Assembly: GCA_027487795.1 (NCBI GenBank)
Contig: JAIYCX010000041.1
Coordinates: 1 to 51,542 of the forward strand
Source: Pseudomonadota bacterium
Lineage (GTDB): Bacteria; Bdellovibrionota_C; UBA2361; SZUA-149; DAOLCO01
Length of the DNA: 51,542 nt
Direction: 5' to 3'
A program made the translations under genes and the position numbers. A model generated the notes under the pieces. The model did not search any database, was not told where the DNA came from, and saw only the letters and a list, made by a program, of their open reading frames with translations. Position 1 is the first letter of the stretch; the number at the start of each line of letters is the position of its first letter. This document shows, piece after piece, positions 16,292 through 26,310 of the stretch.

Positions 16292-18604
16292 ATGAAAAAT
16301 TTATCTATCGGTAAAAAGCTCGTCATCGGTTTCATTGCTGCGACTTTTATACCAGTAACTGTACTTTCTTATTTTGCATACAATAATGCAAAAGAAGCAC
16401 TTATACACGAAACGTCAGACTTTCTAACTGCAATAAGAGAAGAAAAATCTATACAAGTACTAAATTTATATCAGAATCTAGGGCAACAACTCAAATCAAT
16501 GTCCTCCTCAGAAACTACTAGAAGAGCTTTAAAAGAATTTTCTCAAGGCTTTGATGAGATGTCTAAAGAAATGAATCCTGATTTTATAGAAACTGCAAAG
16601 AAATCCGTTTGGGGTTACTGGGAAAATTCGTTTGGTAAAAAATTCTCAGAATTAAATACTGGTGAGAATCCAGAAGGCCTTAAAGAAAAATTTGAGAAAC
16701 TATCAAATCAAGAAATATTATTACAGTACTTATATATTTCTAGTAACTCAAATCCTCTTGGATCTAAAGATGCGCTAGAAAAAGCAACAGATAATTCTAA
16801 ATGGACTAAATCTCATACAAATTTCCATCCTGACTATAGAAAATTACTTCAAGAGTTCGGACTTTATGATATTTTCTTAATTAACAAAGAGACTAGAAAT
16901 GTTGTTTATTCAGTATTCAAAGAGCTAGATTTTGCTACTTCTCTTTCAAATGGTCCTTGGTCAAGTTCAGGATTAGCAGCTGCTGCAAGCGAAATATTTG
17001 CAGATCCGAAGCCAGACTCTGTGAAATTAGTAGATTTCAAACCTTATTACCCAAGTTACAACGGTCCTGCTAGTTTTATTGGATCTCCGATAATTGAAAA
17101 CGGTGAAGTTATGGGTGCATTAATTTTCCAAGTGCCAATATCTAATATCAATAAAATCTTAACTTCAGATAAAAAATGGGAGTCAGTTGGAATGGGTAAA
17201 ACTGGCGATGCTTTTTTAGTTGGTCAAGATGGATACATGAGATCTGATTCAAGAGGACTTATTGAGCATCCAGATAATTACAAGAATTTATTAGTAGATG
17301 CTGGTATTAGTGACAAAGAGGCTTCTAACATAATGGCTAAAGGATCAACTATACTAGCTGAAAAGAGAGATTCTGACGCAATTAGAAAAGCTTTAAACGG
17401 TGAAAAATATATTGGAGAATCTACTGATAATTTTAATAAGTCAGTTCTTACCTCATCAGGACCAGTTGAAATCTTCGGTATTAAAAGCGCATTAGTATCT
17501 CAACTTGATACAAGTGAAGCTTTCGAAGCAGTAGAAAATTTCAAATATGCGATACTATACAATGTACTTGGAGGTATGATATTTTCAATAGGTCTTGCTA
17601 TCTACTTTGCAAGATACCTCACTAAACCTATAATACAAATCATGGCCTCTCTTACTAGAGGTTCTGCACAAGTAGCTTCTTCTTCTAATCAAGTTGCTTC
17701 AACAGGACAAAGTCTAGCTCAAGGTTCTACCGAACAAGCTGCCTCGCTAGAGGAAACAGCTGCGGCACTGGAGGAAGTTGCATCAATGACAAAACATAAT
17801 GCAGAGAACTCTCAACATGCAAGTACTTTAGCAGAAAATGTTGAAAGACTTTCTAGAGAAGGTAGCGAAGCAGTTGCGAATATGGTCCAAGCTATCGATG
17901 AAATTAATCAAGCATCAAATGAAACTAGTGAAATTATAAAGACTATTGATGAAATAGCATTTCAAACCAACTTACTAGCACTAAACGCTGCTGTAGAAGC
18001 TGCTAGAGCAGGTGATGCTGGTAGAGGGTTTGCAGTAGTTGCTGAGGAAGTAAGAAATCTAGCTCAAAGAAGTGCTCTTGCAGCAAGAGATACCACTGCT
18101 AAAATTAAAAAATCTAGAGAGCTTGCAGAAAAAGGTAGCCATGTTTCAAGAAATGTAGAAACTGCCCTATCAGAAATTAGAGATAGTGCGGGAAGATCCT
18201 CTACTTTAGTAAAAGAAATATCAGCAGCAAGTAACGAACAATCTAAAGGAGTTGATGAGGTAAATCTTGCAGTGACTCAATTAGATCAAGTAACTCAATC
18301 AAACGCTGCTGCGGCCCAAGAGTCCGCTGCCGCTGCTGAAGAGTTATTATCTCAAAGTCGAACAATTCAATCCATAGTTGATCAACTTAGCGGAATAATA
18401 TTTGGTAACAAAGAATTAGCAGATAAACTTCCAACCCTTGATTCATCTAGATCTTCAAAGTTAAAGCCTACTAATAAAATTAATTCTTCACAGAGAAATA
18501 TAGAAACAGTAAAAGCTGCTAAGTCTTATTCTAACTTGGCGAATAAGAATAATGAGGCAGAAAAACTGATACCTTTAGATGATGGAGATTTTGGTGGGTT
18601 TTAA
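16292..18604 (+). CDS. Methyl-accepting chemotaxis protein without HAMP
   Basis: A transmembrane chemoreceptor that controls CheA through CheW. TM1 lies at about residues 8-28, followed by a periplasmic sensor of roughly 390 residues (probably dCache type), TM2 near residues 420-440 and a cytoplasmic coiled coil. The signalling hairpin tip is canonical: [21 protein letters not shown] and [16 protein letters not shown]. After TM2 only a short stretch ([12 protein letters not shown]) remains before the coiled coil, so the usual HAMP domain of about 50 residues is missing. The protein ends DFGGF. I chose the ATG at 16292 rather than the in-frame TTG at 16280. cheW follows after 38 nt. Confidence 0.92.
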   Translation: MKNLSIGKKLVIGFIAATFIPVTVLSYFAYNNAKEALIHETSDFLTAIREEKSIQVLNLYQNLGQQLKSMSSSETTRRALKEFSQGFDEMSKEMNPDFIETAKKSVWGYWENSFGKKFSELNTGENPEGLKEKFEKLSNQEILLQYLYISSNSNPLGSKDALEKATDNSKWTKSHTNFHPDYRKLLQEFGLYDIFLINKETRNVVYSVFKELDFATSLSNGPWSSSGLAAAASEIFADPKPDSVKLVDFKPYYPSYNGPASFIGSPIIENGEVMGALIFQVPISNINKILTSDKKWESVGMGKTGDAFLVGQDGYMRSDSRGLIEHPDNYKNLLVDAGISDKEASNIMAKGSTILAEKRDSDAIRKALNGEKYIGESTDNFNKSVLTSSGPVEIFGIKSALVSQLDTSEAFEAVENFKYAILYNVLGGMIFSIGLAIYFARYLTKPIIQIMASLTRGSAQVASSSNQVASTGQSLAQGSTEQAASLEETAAALEEVASMTKHNAENSQHASTLAENVERLSREGSEAVANMVQAIDEINQASNETSEIIKTIDEIAFQTNLLALNAAVEAARAGDAGRGFAVVAEEVRNLAQRSALAARDTTAKIKKSRELAEKGSHVSRNVETALSEIRDSAGRSSTLVKEISAASNEQSKGVDEVNLAVTQLDQVTQSNAAAAQESAAAAEELLSQSRTIQSIVDQLSGIIFGNKELADKLPTLDSSRSSKLKPTNKINSSQRNIETVKAAKSYSNLANKNNEAEKLIPLDDGDFGGF

Positions 18605-18642
18605 CCAACGAGTGATAATTTAACTTAAAAATAAAAAATAGT

Positions 18643-19149
18643 ATGAACGAAACACAAGTAATTACAGACTCTAAACTTTCAGATCTAATTGGAAAGTATC
18701 TCACTTTCTCACTTGGAAATGAAAAATATGGTATTGGAATTCTGACAGTTCAAGAAATAATAGGTGTAAGTAAAATTACTCCAATACCGAACTCACCTAA
18801 CTATCTCAAGGGAGTAATAAATCTCAGAGGTAAAATTATTCCAGTATTTGACTTACGTTTAAAGTTTAATATGCCTCAAAGAGCTTATGATAATAGAACC
18901 TGTTTTATCGTAGTGAATACTGTTATCGGTGAACAAAATATAGCACTAGGAATTGTAGTTGATACTGTAGTAGAAGTACTACATTTCGATGATAAAAATT
19001 TAGAACTAGCACCTGATTTTGGATCAAGTTTAAAAGTTCCTTTTATCAGAGGATTAGGAAAGTCATCTTCTTCTTCAGATGAGGTAACCACTATCTTAGA
19101 TATTGATAGAGTTCTGAAAGGAGATAAAGATTTTCTAGTTGCGAGTTAA
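18643..19149 (+). CDS. cheW: Chemotaxis coupling protein CheW
   Basis: An SH3-like adaptor that links chemoreceptors to the kinase CheA. Typical CheW segments are present: YLTFSLGNEKYGIGILTVQEI, PNSPNYLKGVINLRGKIIPVFDLR and IALGIVVDTV. Length (168 aa) is normal. It follows the chemoreceptor on the same strand, probably in one transcript, and its stop overlaps the end of the convergent yihY gene by four bases. No cheA, cheB or cheR is in the window. Confidence 0.95.
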   Translation: MNETQVITDSKLSDLIGKYLTFSLGNEKYGIGILTVQEIIGVSKITPIPNSPNYLKGVINLRGKIIPVFDLRLKFNMPQRAYDNRTCFIVVNTVIGEQNIALGIVVDTVVEVLHFDDKNLELAPDFGSSLKVPFIRGLGKSSSSSDEVTTILDIDRVLKGDKDFLVAS

Positions 19150-20450
19150 ATCCTACTAGAAGCCAGAACTAGATCGGCAAGCTTCCATTCACTTATTGGT
19201 ACTTTACTATCTACATATTTAGAAGTGAGTCTTAAAACTTCTAAAAATCTAAGCTCACCACCGATATGATTCTCTTCAGGATTATTTAAAGCCAAAGCTC
19301 GAAAACGTTTTGATCTAAAAGCTAAAGCTACTTCTGATAAAGTTAATTTTTCAGGTGATACTTTTAAACTTCTAACATGTGAATCCGGATCACTATGAGT
19401 TATTAAATTAGCCTCTGCTAATATTCCCAGACAGGTTCTGACTAAAACAGGATCAGATCCAGTTTCAATCGCTATTTCACTTTCCGTAGGTAATGATTTC
19501 CCCTGACTAAATCTCTCTCCTATAACAAGAAGCACTCTTAAACCTAGCAAGCCTCCAATTTCCCCTAGCTCACTGGCATACTTCTTTAATCCAGATAAAA
19601 CGGAAATACTTCCTGCCTGATAGGCAACTTGTGCTCCAAATAGAACTACTACCCAAACTAAGTAAAGCCAAAATAAGAAAAGCGGCAAAGTCACTAAAAC
19701 ACCATAAAATGTCTGATAACTAGTGGATAAACTAATATAATAAGCAAAACCTCTCTTTAAAGTTTCAAATATTACCGCCGAAAAAAGAGCTCCAAGCATA
19801 GCATCTGATAAATTAACTTTTGCAGCCGGTAATTTATAAAATAATAGAGTAATAGCTGAGAATATTAAAAATATTGGAACAAATAAATCGACTAGTGCAA
19901 ATAACGATGGTGACCAGTCTGCATTAATTGAAACTGCAGCTGTAAACTTTGCATACCAAAAGAAAGAAAGCATTATTAGTGTCGGCACTAAAGTAACAAT
20001 TGACCAAAAAGTAACTATCTTAGAAATATAACTTAACTGTGAAGTAACCCTCCAAACTACATTCAAAGCACCTTCTATAGAGTTTACTAATGTAATCCCG
20101 CTGATAACTAAAACAGGCATAGATAAAAGACCTAAAGATCTGACTACTTCTGCGAGTTCTTTTAAATAAGCTAAAAGTTGTACTTTTAGATTCAATAAAA
20201 TCTCATCTTCCCCAGGTGGCAAGAGCTGTTTAAGGATGATATCAAATCTATCATCTACGAAATTTGAATCGACATTAAAGCTACTTAAATAACTAAAAAT
20301 TAAAGCTGCTCCAGGAACTAAAGCAAAAAGAGAAGTATAAGCTAGTGAAGACGCTCTAGAAAAACAATCGTCCCACCAAAACTTTGAGCAAGCACTATAT
20401 AAAACTCTTAGTAACCAAATGGGGAAATTTTTTAGTTGAAGTACTATCAT
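19146..20450 (-). CDS. YihY/BrkB family membrane protein
   Basis: An inner-membrane protein of the YihY/UPF0761 family (formerly called ribonuclease BN or BrkB). Residues 1 to about 280 hold six hydrophobic segments with family landmarks: RASSLAYTSLFALVPG near the start, a Gly/Asn segment around ISGITLVNSIEGALN, and YGVLVTLPLFLFWLYLVWVVVLFGAQVAY. The C-terminal 140 residues look like a cytoplasmic winged helix (SEIAIETGSDPVLVRTCLGILAEANLI), common in this family. Molecular function is not established. The start codon overlaps the trpC stop (TAATG), so the genes are translationally coupled. Confidence 0.88.
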   Translation of the reverse strand: MIVLQLKNFPIWLLRVLYSACSKFWWDDCFSRASSLAYTSLFALVPGAALIFSYLSSFNVDSNFVDDRFDIILKQLLPPGEDEILLNLKVQLLAYLKELAEVVRSLGLLSMPVLVISGITLVNSIEGALNVVWRVTSQLSYISKIVTFWSIVTLVPTLIMLSFFWYAKFTAAVSINADWSPSLFALVDLFVPIFLIFSAITLLFYKLPAAKVNLSDAMLGALFSAVIFETLKRGFAYYISLSTSYQTFYGVLVTLPLFLFWLYLVWVVVLFGAQVAYQAGSISVLSGLKKYASELGEIGGLLGLRVLLVIGERFSQGKSLPTESEIAIETGSDPVLVRTCLGILAEANLITHSDPDSHVRSLKVSPEKLTLSEVALAFRSKRFRALALNNPEENHIGGELRFLEVLRLTSKYVDSKVPISEWKLADLVLASSRI

Positions 20451-21316
20451 TATGTTTCTATTAAAGATGCTATAAATTTAGCAGGACTTACATTACTAGA
20501 TGCTGCATTTCCAACTAAAGCTGCATCATATGGGAACTTAGAAATTTGCATTATATCTTCTTTACTAGAAATACAACTAGCAGAGATTAAAATATTTTTT
20601 GAATTTGACTTAAAATCCCGAACTTCTGAGAAATCATTCCAAAATTTCCCTGCATTATCGACACTTCCCTTAAAATAAGAATTTTTTGGATCCTCGGGTA
20701 ATAATGAAATTGGACGATTATTAAGTAATAAAACTTGAACATCACAACTTAAGGCAACATCAAGCTCTTCCGGAACCGAGCACTCTACTACAGCTTGAAC
20801 ACCAATCCGTTTTGCTACTTCTAAAATCTCTTGCAGCTCTTGTTTAGAAAAGTAATATGTAAGAATAAGCGCCGCATTTGCACCCATTAACTTACCCAAA
20901 ATCAGCTGAAGAGGATCGATAATAAATTCTTTATGAAGTATTGGAGTTGTAAAACTTTCTCTTACAGTCTTAATATATTCATAACTACCACCAAAGTATT
21001 CCTTATCTGTTAAAATAGAAAAAGCAGAAGCTCCGCCGATATTATATTCATTAGCTAAGTTTTTAATTATATCCAACTCAGTCATACCTTGTGTATCTGA
21101 GTTATGATTAGATAAGTTAACAGTACTTGGTGATCTAGGTTTAATTTCAGAAATAATTTTAATCTTATCACCCAAGTTTCTTCTTAGTGAAGATATGAAG
21201 CTCAAATCTTCTATTTCTGAATAAGAAAAAGCATCTAGTTCACTTTTATACTTAACTTTAAGCTCAGTGAGTTCTATTTTCTTTTTTTCTTTAACTGTAT
21301 CTAAAAAAGTTCGCAT
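20450..21316 (-). CDS. trpC: Indole-3-glycerol phosphate synthase
   Basis: Catalyses ring closure of carboxyphenylaminodeoxyribulose phosphate to indole glycerol phosphate in tryptophan synthesis. The (beta/alpha)8 barrel landmarks are present though diverged: EIKPRSPST (catalytic Glu and Lys), GASAFSILTDKEYFGGS, ILHKEFIIDPLQ (Lys), a Glu in AVVECS, LNNRP (Asn), ISASCIS (Ser) and AALVGNA. At 288 aa it is slightly long. No other trp genes are in the window; it sits between rlpA and yihY in one minus-strand operon, which is unusual. Confidence 0.88.
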   Translation of the reverse strand: MRTFLDTVKEKKKIELTELKVKYKSELDAFSYSEIEDLSFISSLRRNLGDKIKIISEIKPRSPSTVNLSNHNSDTQGMTELDIIKNLANEYNIGGASAFSILTDKEYFGGSYEYIKTVRESFTTPILHKEFIIDPLQLILGKLMGANAALILTYYFSKQELQEILEVAKRIGVQAVVECSVPEELDVALSCDVQVLLLNNRPISLLPEDPKNSYFKGSVDNAGKFWNDFSEVRDFKSNSKNILISASCISSKEDIMQISKFPYDAALVGNAASSNVSPAKFIASLIET

Positions 21317-21348
21317 CTAGGCACTAATTATTTTTTCTGTAATGCAAA

Positions 21349-21822
21349 CTAAGAAGACTTATTTTGAGGCTTAATTTTTAGTTTATCTTTAGATAATAAA
21401 ACAACCTTGAGAGAACAAATTCCTTCATTTAAAATACCTAAAGCTTTAGCTGCACCGTAACTTAAATCTAATTCACGCCCGTTTATCCCTGGTCCACGAT
21501 CATTGACTCTAACTATAACCCAAGACCTATTCTTAGGATTCTGCACTTTTAAAATACTCCCAAAAGGTAAATCTCTATGAGCTGCTGTATGAAGCTCAGG
21601 ATCGAACGGTTCTCCTGAAGCTGTTAACTTATTATGAAGTGGGCCGCCTGGAATACCATAGTATGATACTTTTACTAAGGCCTCGTGCTTCACATTGGTC
21701 TCTTTCGATATTATAGGAATGTGATTGCTTGAACAAGAAGATAATAAAAAAACTGATAAGACAAAACAAAATGAATATTTAACTTGTAAATTTTTTAGTT
21801 GTAAATGTCTTAGTGAGTACAT
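21349..21822 (-). CDS. rlpA: RlpA-like septal lipoprotein
   Basis: A double-psi beta-barrel protein of the rare lipoprotein A family; characterised members are lytic transglycosylases acting on denuded glycan strands at the septum. The N-terminus has a hydrophobic stretch ending in a lipobox (LLSSCSS), so it should be lipid-anchored. The barrel follows, with YGIPGGPLHNKLTASGEPFDP, TAAHRDLPFGSILKV, VRVNDRGPGINGRELDLSYGAAKALGI. There is no SPOR domain, so it is a short form (157 aa). A palindrome AGTAAGCTTACT lies at 21828-21839, just ahead of the start codon. It is first in the rlpA-trpC-yihY operon. Confidence 0.9.
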   Translation of the reverse strand: MYSLRHLQLKNLQVKYSFCFVLSVFLLSSCSSNHIPIISKETNVKHEALVKVSYYGIPGGPLHNKLTASGEPFDPELHTAAHRDLPFGSILKVQNPKNRSWVIVRVNDRGPGINGRELDLSYGAAKALGILNEGICSLKVVLLSKDKLKIKPQNKSS

Positions 21823-21917
21823 ATGTCAGTAAGCTTACTTGTTGAGTTGCTGAACTCTTACTATAGATTTTAAAAAACGGAAATTTAAAAAGTACTCTTT
21901 ACACTCACTAAATTATT

Positions 21918-21989
<72 letters not shown>

Positions 21990-22017
21990 ATCTAATTACA
22001 CGAATGTGAAGCGGAGT

Positions 22018-22044
22018 GATATAATGCAGGTCGTGAAAGGTCAA
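22018..22044 (-). promoter_or_regulatory. Promoter candidate for tRNA-Cys
   Basis: On the minus strand TTGACC (22044-22039), 15 nt, then TATATC (22023-22018), about 28 nt before the tRNA 5' end. The -35 overlaps the stop codon of the glycosyltransferase gene. The spacer is shorter than ideal. Confidence 0.4.
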
Positions 22045-24503
22045 GCAGCTAGTTTCTTTAATAAGTCCGAATATTTAGATATCATTGCAGTTTGAGAAAA
22101 CTCTTCTTCGATTAATACACTAGCAAGACTAGCCTTTTCTAGCTTTTTAGCTGGGTCTTTAATAAATTCCATTAAAATATTAGATAATTCACCTAGTTTA
22201 TCAGCGTTAAAAGAACTTGCTAATTCTTCCCTAATTAAATCTTTTAAACCAAAAACCAAGGTAGAGACCACTGGCAATCCCGCAGTATATGCCTCAAGTA
22301 TAACTAATGGTGATGACTCCTCTCTAGAACTTAATATAAACAAATCCGACGCAGCGTAATATTGTTCAACTTCAGGAGTTTCAGGAATTAAGATTACATT
22401 ATTTTCTAAATCAAACTCAGTTATCATTTTACGTAACTGATCAAGGAAAGGTATCTCTCTAGCCCCCACAATCAACATCTTCCAATCAGCTTTATTTGTT
22501 GCCTCAAGTTTATATTTTAAATATTCATCTTTAAATATCTTAAGTTCTCTTAAGGTATGATCCTGACCTTTTCGCTCGGTCGTAGTACCGATTGAGAGAA
22601 AAACAATATCATCAACAGAGATACTTAGCTTTTCTCTGGCTTCATTCTTAGAAAATTTCAATAAGCGTTTCTTAAAACCCTGAGCATCTATTCCATTTTT
22701 GATAACTATAGAATTCTCTGGAGGAATTATATTCGAATATAATAACTGAGTACTCGCTGAGACAAACACAACTTTAGTTGCCTCCTCCAAACACTTCAAA
22801 AATCTAGCTCTAATATCCAAAGGTAACTTTTTATACCAAACATAAGGATCCACACTCTCATGAATTATCCAAATACAAGGAATATTCAAAGATCTTAAAA
22901 CATCAATAGCTAAGAAACTATCAAGGCTATTAACTATTGTTAGCTTAGGAAGATTCTCCTCTACTGATACAAGTAACTTCTTAAAAGCATTTTGATACTC
23001 ACTAAAATTTTTCCAAATTACTTGCCCTTCTGGAAGAACTAAAAAGTTATTTGAAATACTCGCTATTTTAGAGTCCCCTTCTCCACTCTTAAATGTGACA
23101 GAAGAAGCGATTGCTTCACTTAAAAGGGCTGGTAAGTGCTCACTTAGCAGCATCGCTACCTTAGGAGCTCCTTCAGTAAGACTTAAATTATGATAAAAAA
23201 AGGACAGACCTGATCTGTCACTTATATTTTTTTGATTTTGTTTTTCAGTTTGTTTCTGACCTTGCGATATTTTTACAGGAAGGACTCCAGAGCTCAGTAT
23301 TTTTTTACTAAAAGACTTTATACCCTGGGATTCTTTTGACTCTTGAATATTATTCAATAAACTAGATAAACGTTTCTTAATTAGTATTCCACTTGAATTA
23401 ATCATTTCCCCATCATCAAATCTAATAGCTATATCTACGGATCCAAGAAAACCAGAGAAATATCCCTTAGATATTGTAATAGAAAAACTAACTTTTCCAC
23501 TTATAAACTCAGGTGATAAGCCGTTATCCTCAGTTAAAATTTTTGTTTTAACAAACTCAACTGGAATTTCTTTTTCTCCCACCGAGGTTAGCAAGATAAA
23601 CTTCGGCAAATCCAAAGTAGGAGCAGAGAAATACCCATTGATTACAAAATTATATAGCTCATCAAGTGTATCAATTATTGTAAGAAGAGGTTTATTCGCT
23701 ATGACTATTGAATTCCCCCAAAACATACTAAATGTAGACGAGTCCTCAAAAGTAATATCAAGATTAAAACTTGTTTTATAATTATGCTTTTGCTCAGGGA
23801 ATTTGGAAATCAATTCTATTCCAACAACTTCAGATCTATCAATATCAGGAAGGCTCCATAATAAAAGCTCTAGATTATCTCCGTAATAAACTTTAGAACT
23901 TATTGCACCATCGACATTTGCAACTACACTCTTAATAGTTCTTGATCCCTTATAAAACCAACCCTGCTGAATATTATATCCAGCAGTAATTTCTCTTGCT
24001 ATTGGATGTAAGGGGCCACCCTTACAATCTAAACCAAATAAAGTTCGATTAGAGAATCTAAGTGAAACTTGATTAGAGATGTATCGTGCATTATTAAAAG
24101 TAAATCCGATTTTAAGACCGTAAATCCCTAATATAGATTCTTTTCTAGAAATTGAAGCCCCAACTCTCAACATAGTACCGCTGACTTTAGGACTACCATC
24201 AGGTTTTAAATCAGGTGAGTTATAAAAATCAGATTCAGTCAATTCTAGATATTCAACATAAAAATCTGCTTTATGATCTTGCAAACTTAATATTCTTTCT
24301 ACTGGTGCAGTACCAACATGAGATAATGACTCATAATAATTTAAATCAGATACTAAAAAATCTAAACTTAACTGTTGTTTAAATGTTACTATGTCATAGT
24401 TTGTAGGAACTAAAATCCAGCCTTCAACATTAACTGTATCATTTAGATAAGTTTGAGTATCAACTGGGTCATCCAGTCTAATTATAAAATCTTGTTCGGT
24501 CAT
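22041..24503 (-). CDS. Large glycosyltransferase with beta-rich N-terminus
   Basis: An 820-aa protein with two halves. From about residue 440 it is a GT-B fold glycosyltransferase of the GT4 type: nucleotide-binding segment FLSIGTTTERKGQDHTL near residue 645 and the Glu-x7-Glu motif EESSPLVILE near 740. Residues 1 to about 400 look beta-rich, with alternating patterns and several aromatic-rich strands; I do not recognise this part, which may bind carbohydrate or position the acceptor. A Gln-rich linker joins the halves. No signal peptide. It starts nine bases after cmoB, so the two are probably cotranscribed, although no functional link is obvious. It may act on surface glycan or glycosylate protein such as flagellin; that is speculation. 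Confidence 0.85.
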   Translation of the reverse strand: MTEQDFIIRLDDPVDTQTYLNDTVNVEGWILVPTNYDIVTFKQQLSLDFLVSDLNYYESLSHVGTAPVERILSLQDHKADFYVEYLELTESDFYNSPDLKPDGSPKVSGTMLRVGASISRKESILGIYGLKIGFTFNNARYISNQVSLRFSNRTLFGLDCKGGPLHPIAREITAGYNIQQGWFYKGSRTIKSVVANVDGAISSKVYYGDNLELLLWSLPDIDRSEVVGIELISKFPEQKHNYKTSFNLDITFEDSSTFSMFWGNSIVIANKPLLTIIDTLDELYNFVINGYFSAPTLDLPKFILLTSVGEKEIPVEFVKTKILTEDNGLSPEFISGKVSFSITISKGYFSGFLGSVDIAIRFDDGEMINSSGILIKKRLSSLLNNIQESKESQGIKSFSKKILSSGVLPVKISQGQKQTEKQNQKNISDRSGLSFFYHNLSLTEGAPKVAMLLSEHLPALLSEAIASSVTFKSGEGDSKIASISNNFLVLPEGQVIWKNFSEYQNAFKKLLVSVEENLPKLTIVNSLDSFLAIDVLRSLNIPCIWIIHESVDPYVWYKKLPLDIRARFLKCLEEATKVVFVSASTQLLYSNIIPPENSIVIKNGIDAQGFKKRLLKFSKNEAREKLSISVDDIVFLSIGTTTERKGQDHTLRELKIFKDEYLKYKLEATNKADWKMLIVGAREIPFLDQLRKMITEFDLENNVILIPETPEVEQYYAASDLFILSSREESSPLVILEAYTAGLPVVSTLVFGLKDLIREELASSFNADKLGELSNILMEFIKDPAKKLEKASLASVLIEEEFSQTAMISKYSDLLKKLAA

Positions 24504-24512
24504 TAAAAGACT

Positions 24513-25505
24513 TTACCCTCGTTTTTTACAAACGACTATAGTTCTTTTTGGTGCAGGATAGCCTTCTACTGTCTTTTTTATATCATCTGGGTCTAAAAAC
24601 TCTTTTAAACTCTTAAATGGCATCCATTCAGTAGTACGTTGTTCATCCAGAGTCGTCGGTCTATCACTTATTACATCAACATCTTGATATCCCGCCCTTT
24701 TACATAAAGATACCATGGCAGTTGTTGATGGTAAAAAATAAACATTTCTAGCCATGGCATAACGATCTTCAGGGAACAAACAAATAGATCGATCATCGTC
24801 GATAGTCATTGATTCAAGAACCAGAAGTCCCCCCGGTTTTAGACCTGCACTACAAGAGCTCAAAACTCCTAGTGGATCTCTGTGGTGATATAATATGCCC
24901 ATACATAAGACAACATCAGCTTCAAACCCCATACTTGCTACATCTTCCAATCCTGCTAACTCAAAATGTACTGATGGAGCACATGCGAACTTTTGAAATA
25001 ATTCAAACTGATATAGAAATTTTTCTGAAGGATCTAAACAGATAGCACTTGCGGCACCATCAAGAACTGCTCTAAAAGAATAATAGCCATTCCCTCCTCC
25101 AATATCTAAGATAGAAGAGTTTTTTAAATAAGGTAATACGGTATTTAGCTCTTGATATTTTATATTACTTCTCCATTCCGCATCGATATCAATACCATTA
25201 ATGCGCCAAGGTCCTTTTCTCCAAGGTATAAGATTTTTTAGTAATTCTATTAAATCTTCAGATTTCTCTGCTAAAGCCTGATCAACTAAAGTTTCCAGTA
25301 CTCCGTTATTATTTACATATCCGCTCTCAGTAGGATTAATTCTCCTCATTAAATCAGATACATGGGCCCAAACACTACGATCTAAATCCTGAATTTTATT
25401 TATTCTTTTTGTTAAATATTCAGCTGTAGGAGCACCAAGATCTAGGAGCAGATCTTTCCTTTTAAAGACAAATTCAGATAAAAATGTATTGATAAAAATA
25501 TCCAT
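24513..25505 (-). CDS. cmoB: tRNA U34 carboxymethyltransferase CmoB
   Basis: Transfers the carboxymethyl group of carboxy-SAM to 5-hydroxyuridine at tRNA position 34, giving cmo5U. Diagnostic segments match CmoB: WRKGPWRINGIDIDAEWRS, SAM-binding ILDIGGGNGYYSFR, DPSEKFLYQFE, CMGILYHHRDPLGVLSSC, MARNVYFLPS, TTEWMPFKSLKEFLDP and TVEGYPAPKRT. Length (330 aa) equals the E. coli enzyme (323). It is divergent from cmoA, whose product is its cofactor, with only 25 bp between the two start codons. Confidence 0.96.
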   Translation of the reverse strand: MDIFINTFLSEFVFKRKDLLLDLGAPTAEYLTKRINKIQDLDRSVWAHVSDLMRRINPTESGYVNNNGVLETLVDQALAEKSEDLIELLKNLIPWRKGPWRINGIDIDAEWRSNIKYQELNTVLPYLKNSSILDIGGGNGYYSFRAVLDGAASAICLDPSEKFLYQFELFQKFACAPSVHFELAGLEDVASMGFEADVVLCMGILYHHRDPLGVLSSCSAGLKPGGLLVLESMTIDDDRSICLFPEDRYAMARNVYFLPSTTAMVSLCKRAGYQDVDVISDRPTTLDEQRTTEWMPFKSLKEFLDPDDIKKTVEGYPAPKRTIVVCKKRG

Positions 25506-25530
25506 ATAGAACTAATAATAAACTGATCAC

Positions 25531-26310
25531 GTGAATAAATCAAAAGTTGACGCTATATTTTCAGAGAATGTTAAAACAGAGTTCTCCACAGACCATAATA
25601 TCCCTACTTTTTCTTTTAACGAGACAGTAGCGAGTGTTTTTGATGACATGATAGCAAGGTCTATTCCGGGTTATGATGAGGTACAAAAACTAACAGAACT
25701 TTTAGCTTTAAAACTGGAACTAAGTAATGATGACATTATATATGATCTCGGCTGTTCTACAGGAACTAGCTTAGTAAGAATTGCTGAAACCCTAAAAAAT
25801 AATACACAGCAAGAAACATACAAACTTCCACAAATGATAGGAATTGATAACTCAGCTCCAATGATTGAAAAGCTAACAGAGAAGTTAAAAGCACATGACC
25901 TATTAAATGATATTCAAGCTATCAATAATTCAATAATTGATATTGAACTACAAACTTCCAAGCTTATAATCAGCCACTATACTCTACAATTTATAAATCC
26001 AGAGCTTCGTCTAAAAATTCTAAAAAGAATATGTTCCTCCCTTTGCACCGGGGGCTACTTTATTTTTTCAGAAAAAGTAAAACACGAAAGTGAAGAAATA
26101 GAAGCTTTAATCACCGACAGCTACTACCGATACAAAGCAAAAAACGGCTATTCAAAAACAGAAATAATGAGAAAAAGAGCCGCCCTAGAAAACTTCCTAA
26201 GACCCTTCACTATAAATCAAAATCTAGAACTACTAAAAAGTGCAGGATTTAGCGAAGTAGATGTTGTAGGTAAAGAGCTTTGTTTTGTTACTATGATTTG
26301 TCGGAAGTGA
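25531..26310 (+). CDS. cmoA: Carboxy-S-adenosylmethionine synthase CmoA
   Basis: Converts SAM and prephenate to carboxy-SAM, the cofactor used by CmoB. Segments shared with CmoA: FNETVASVFDDMIARSIPGYDE, SAM-binding YDLGCSTGTSLVRIA, IGIDNSAPMIEKL, SHYTLQFINPELR, SEKVKHESEE, RYKAKNGYSKTEIMRKRAALEN and the final LKSAGFSEVDV. The start is GTG at 25531, which gives an N-terminus of the expected length. Its last two codons (AAG TGA) are the beginning of the left arm of the hairpin element at 26307-26472. Confidence 0.95.
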   Translation: MNKSKVDAIFSENVKTEFSTDHNIPTFSFNETVASVFDDMIARSIPGYDEVQKLTELLALKLELSNDDIIYDLGCSTGTSLVRIAETLKNNTQQETYKLPQMIGIDNSAPMIEKLTEKLKAHDLLNDIQAINNSIIDIELQTSKLIISHYTLQFINPELRLKILKRICSSLCTGGYFIFSEKVKHESEEIEALITDSYYRYKAKNGYSKTEIMRKRAALENFLRPFTINQNLELLKSAGFSEVDVVGKELCFVTMICRK

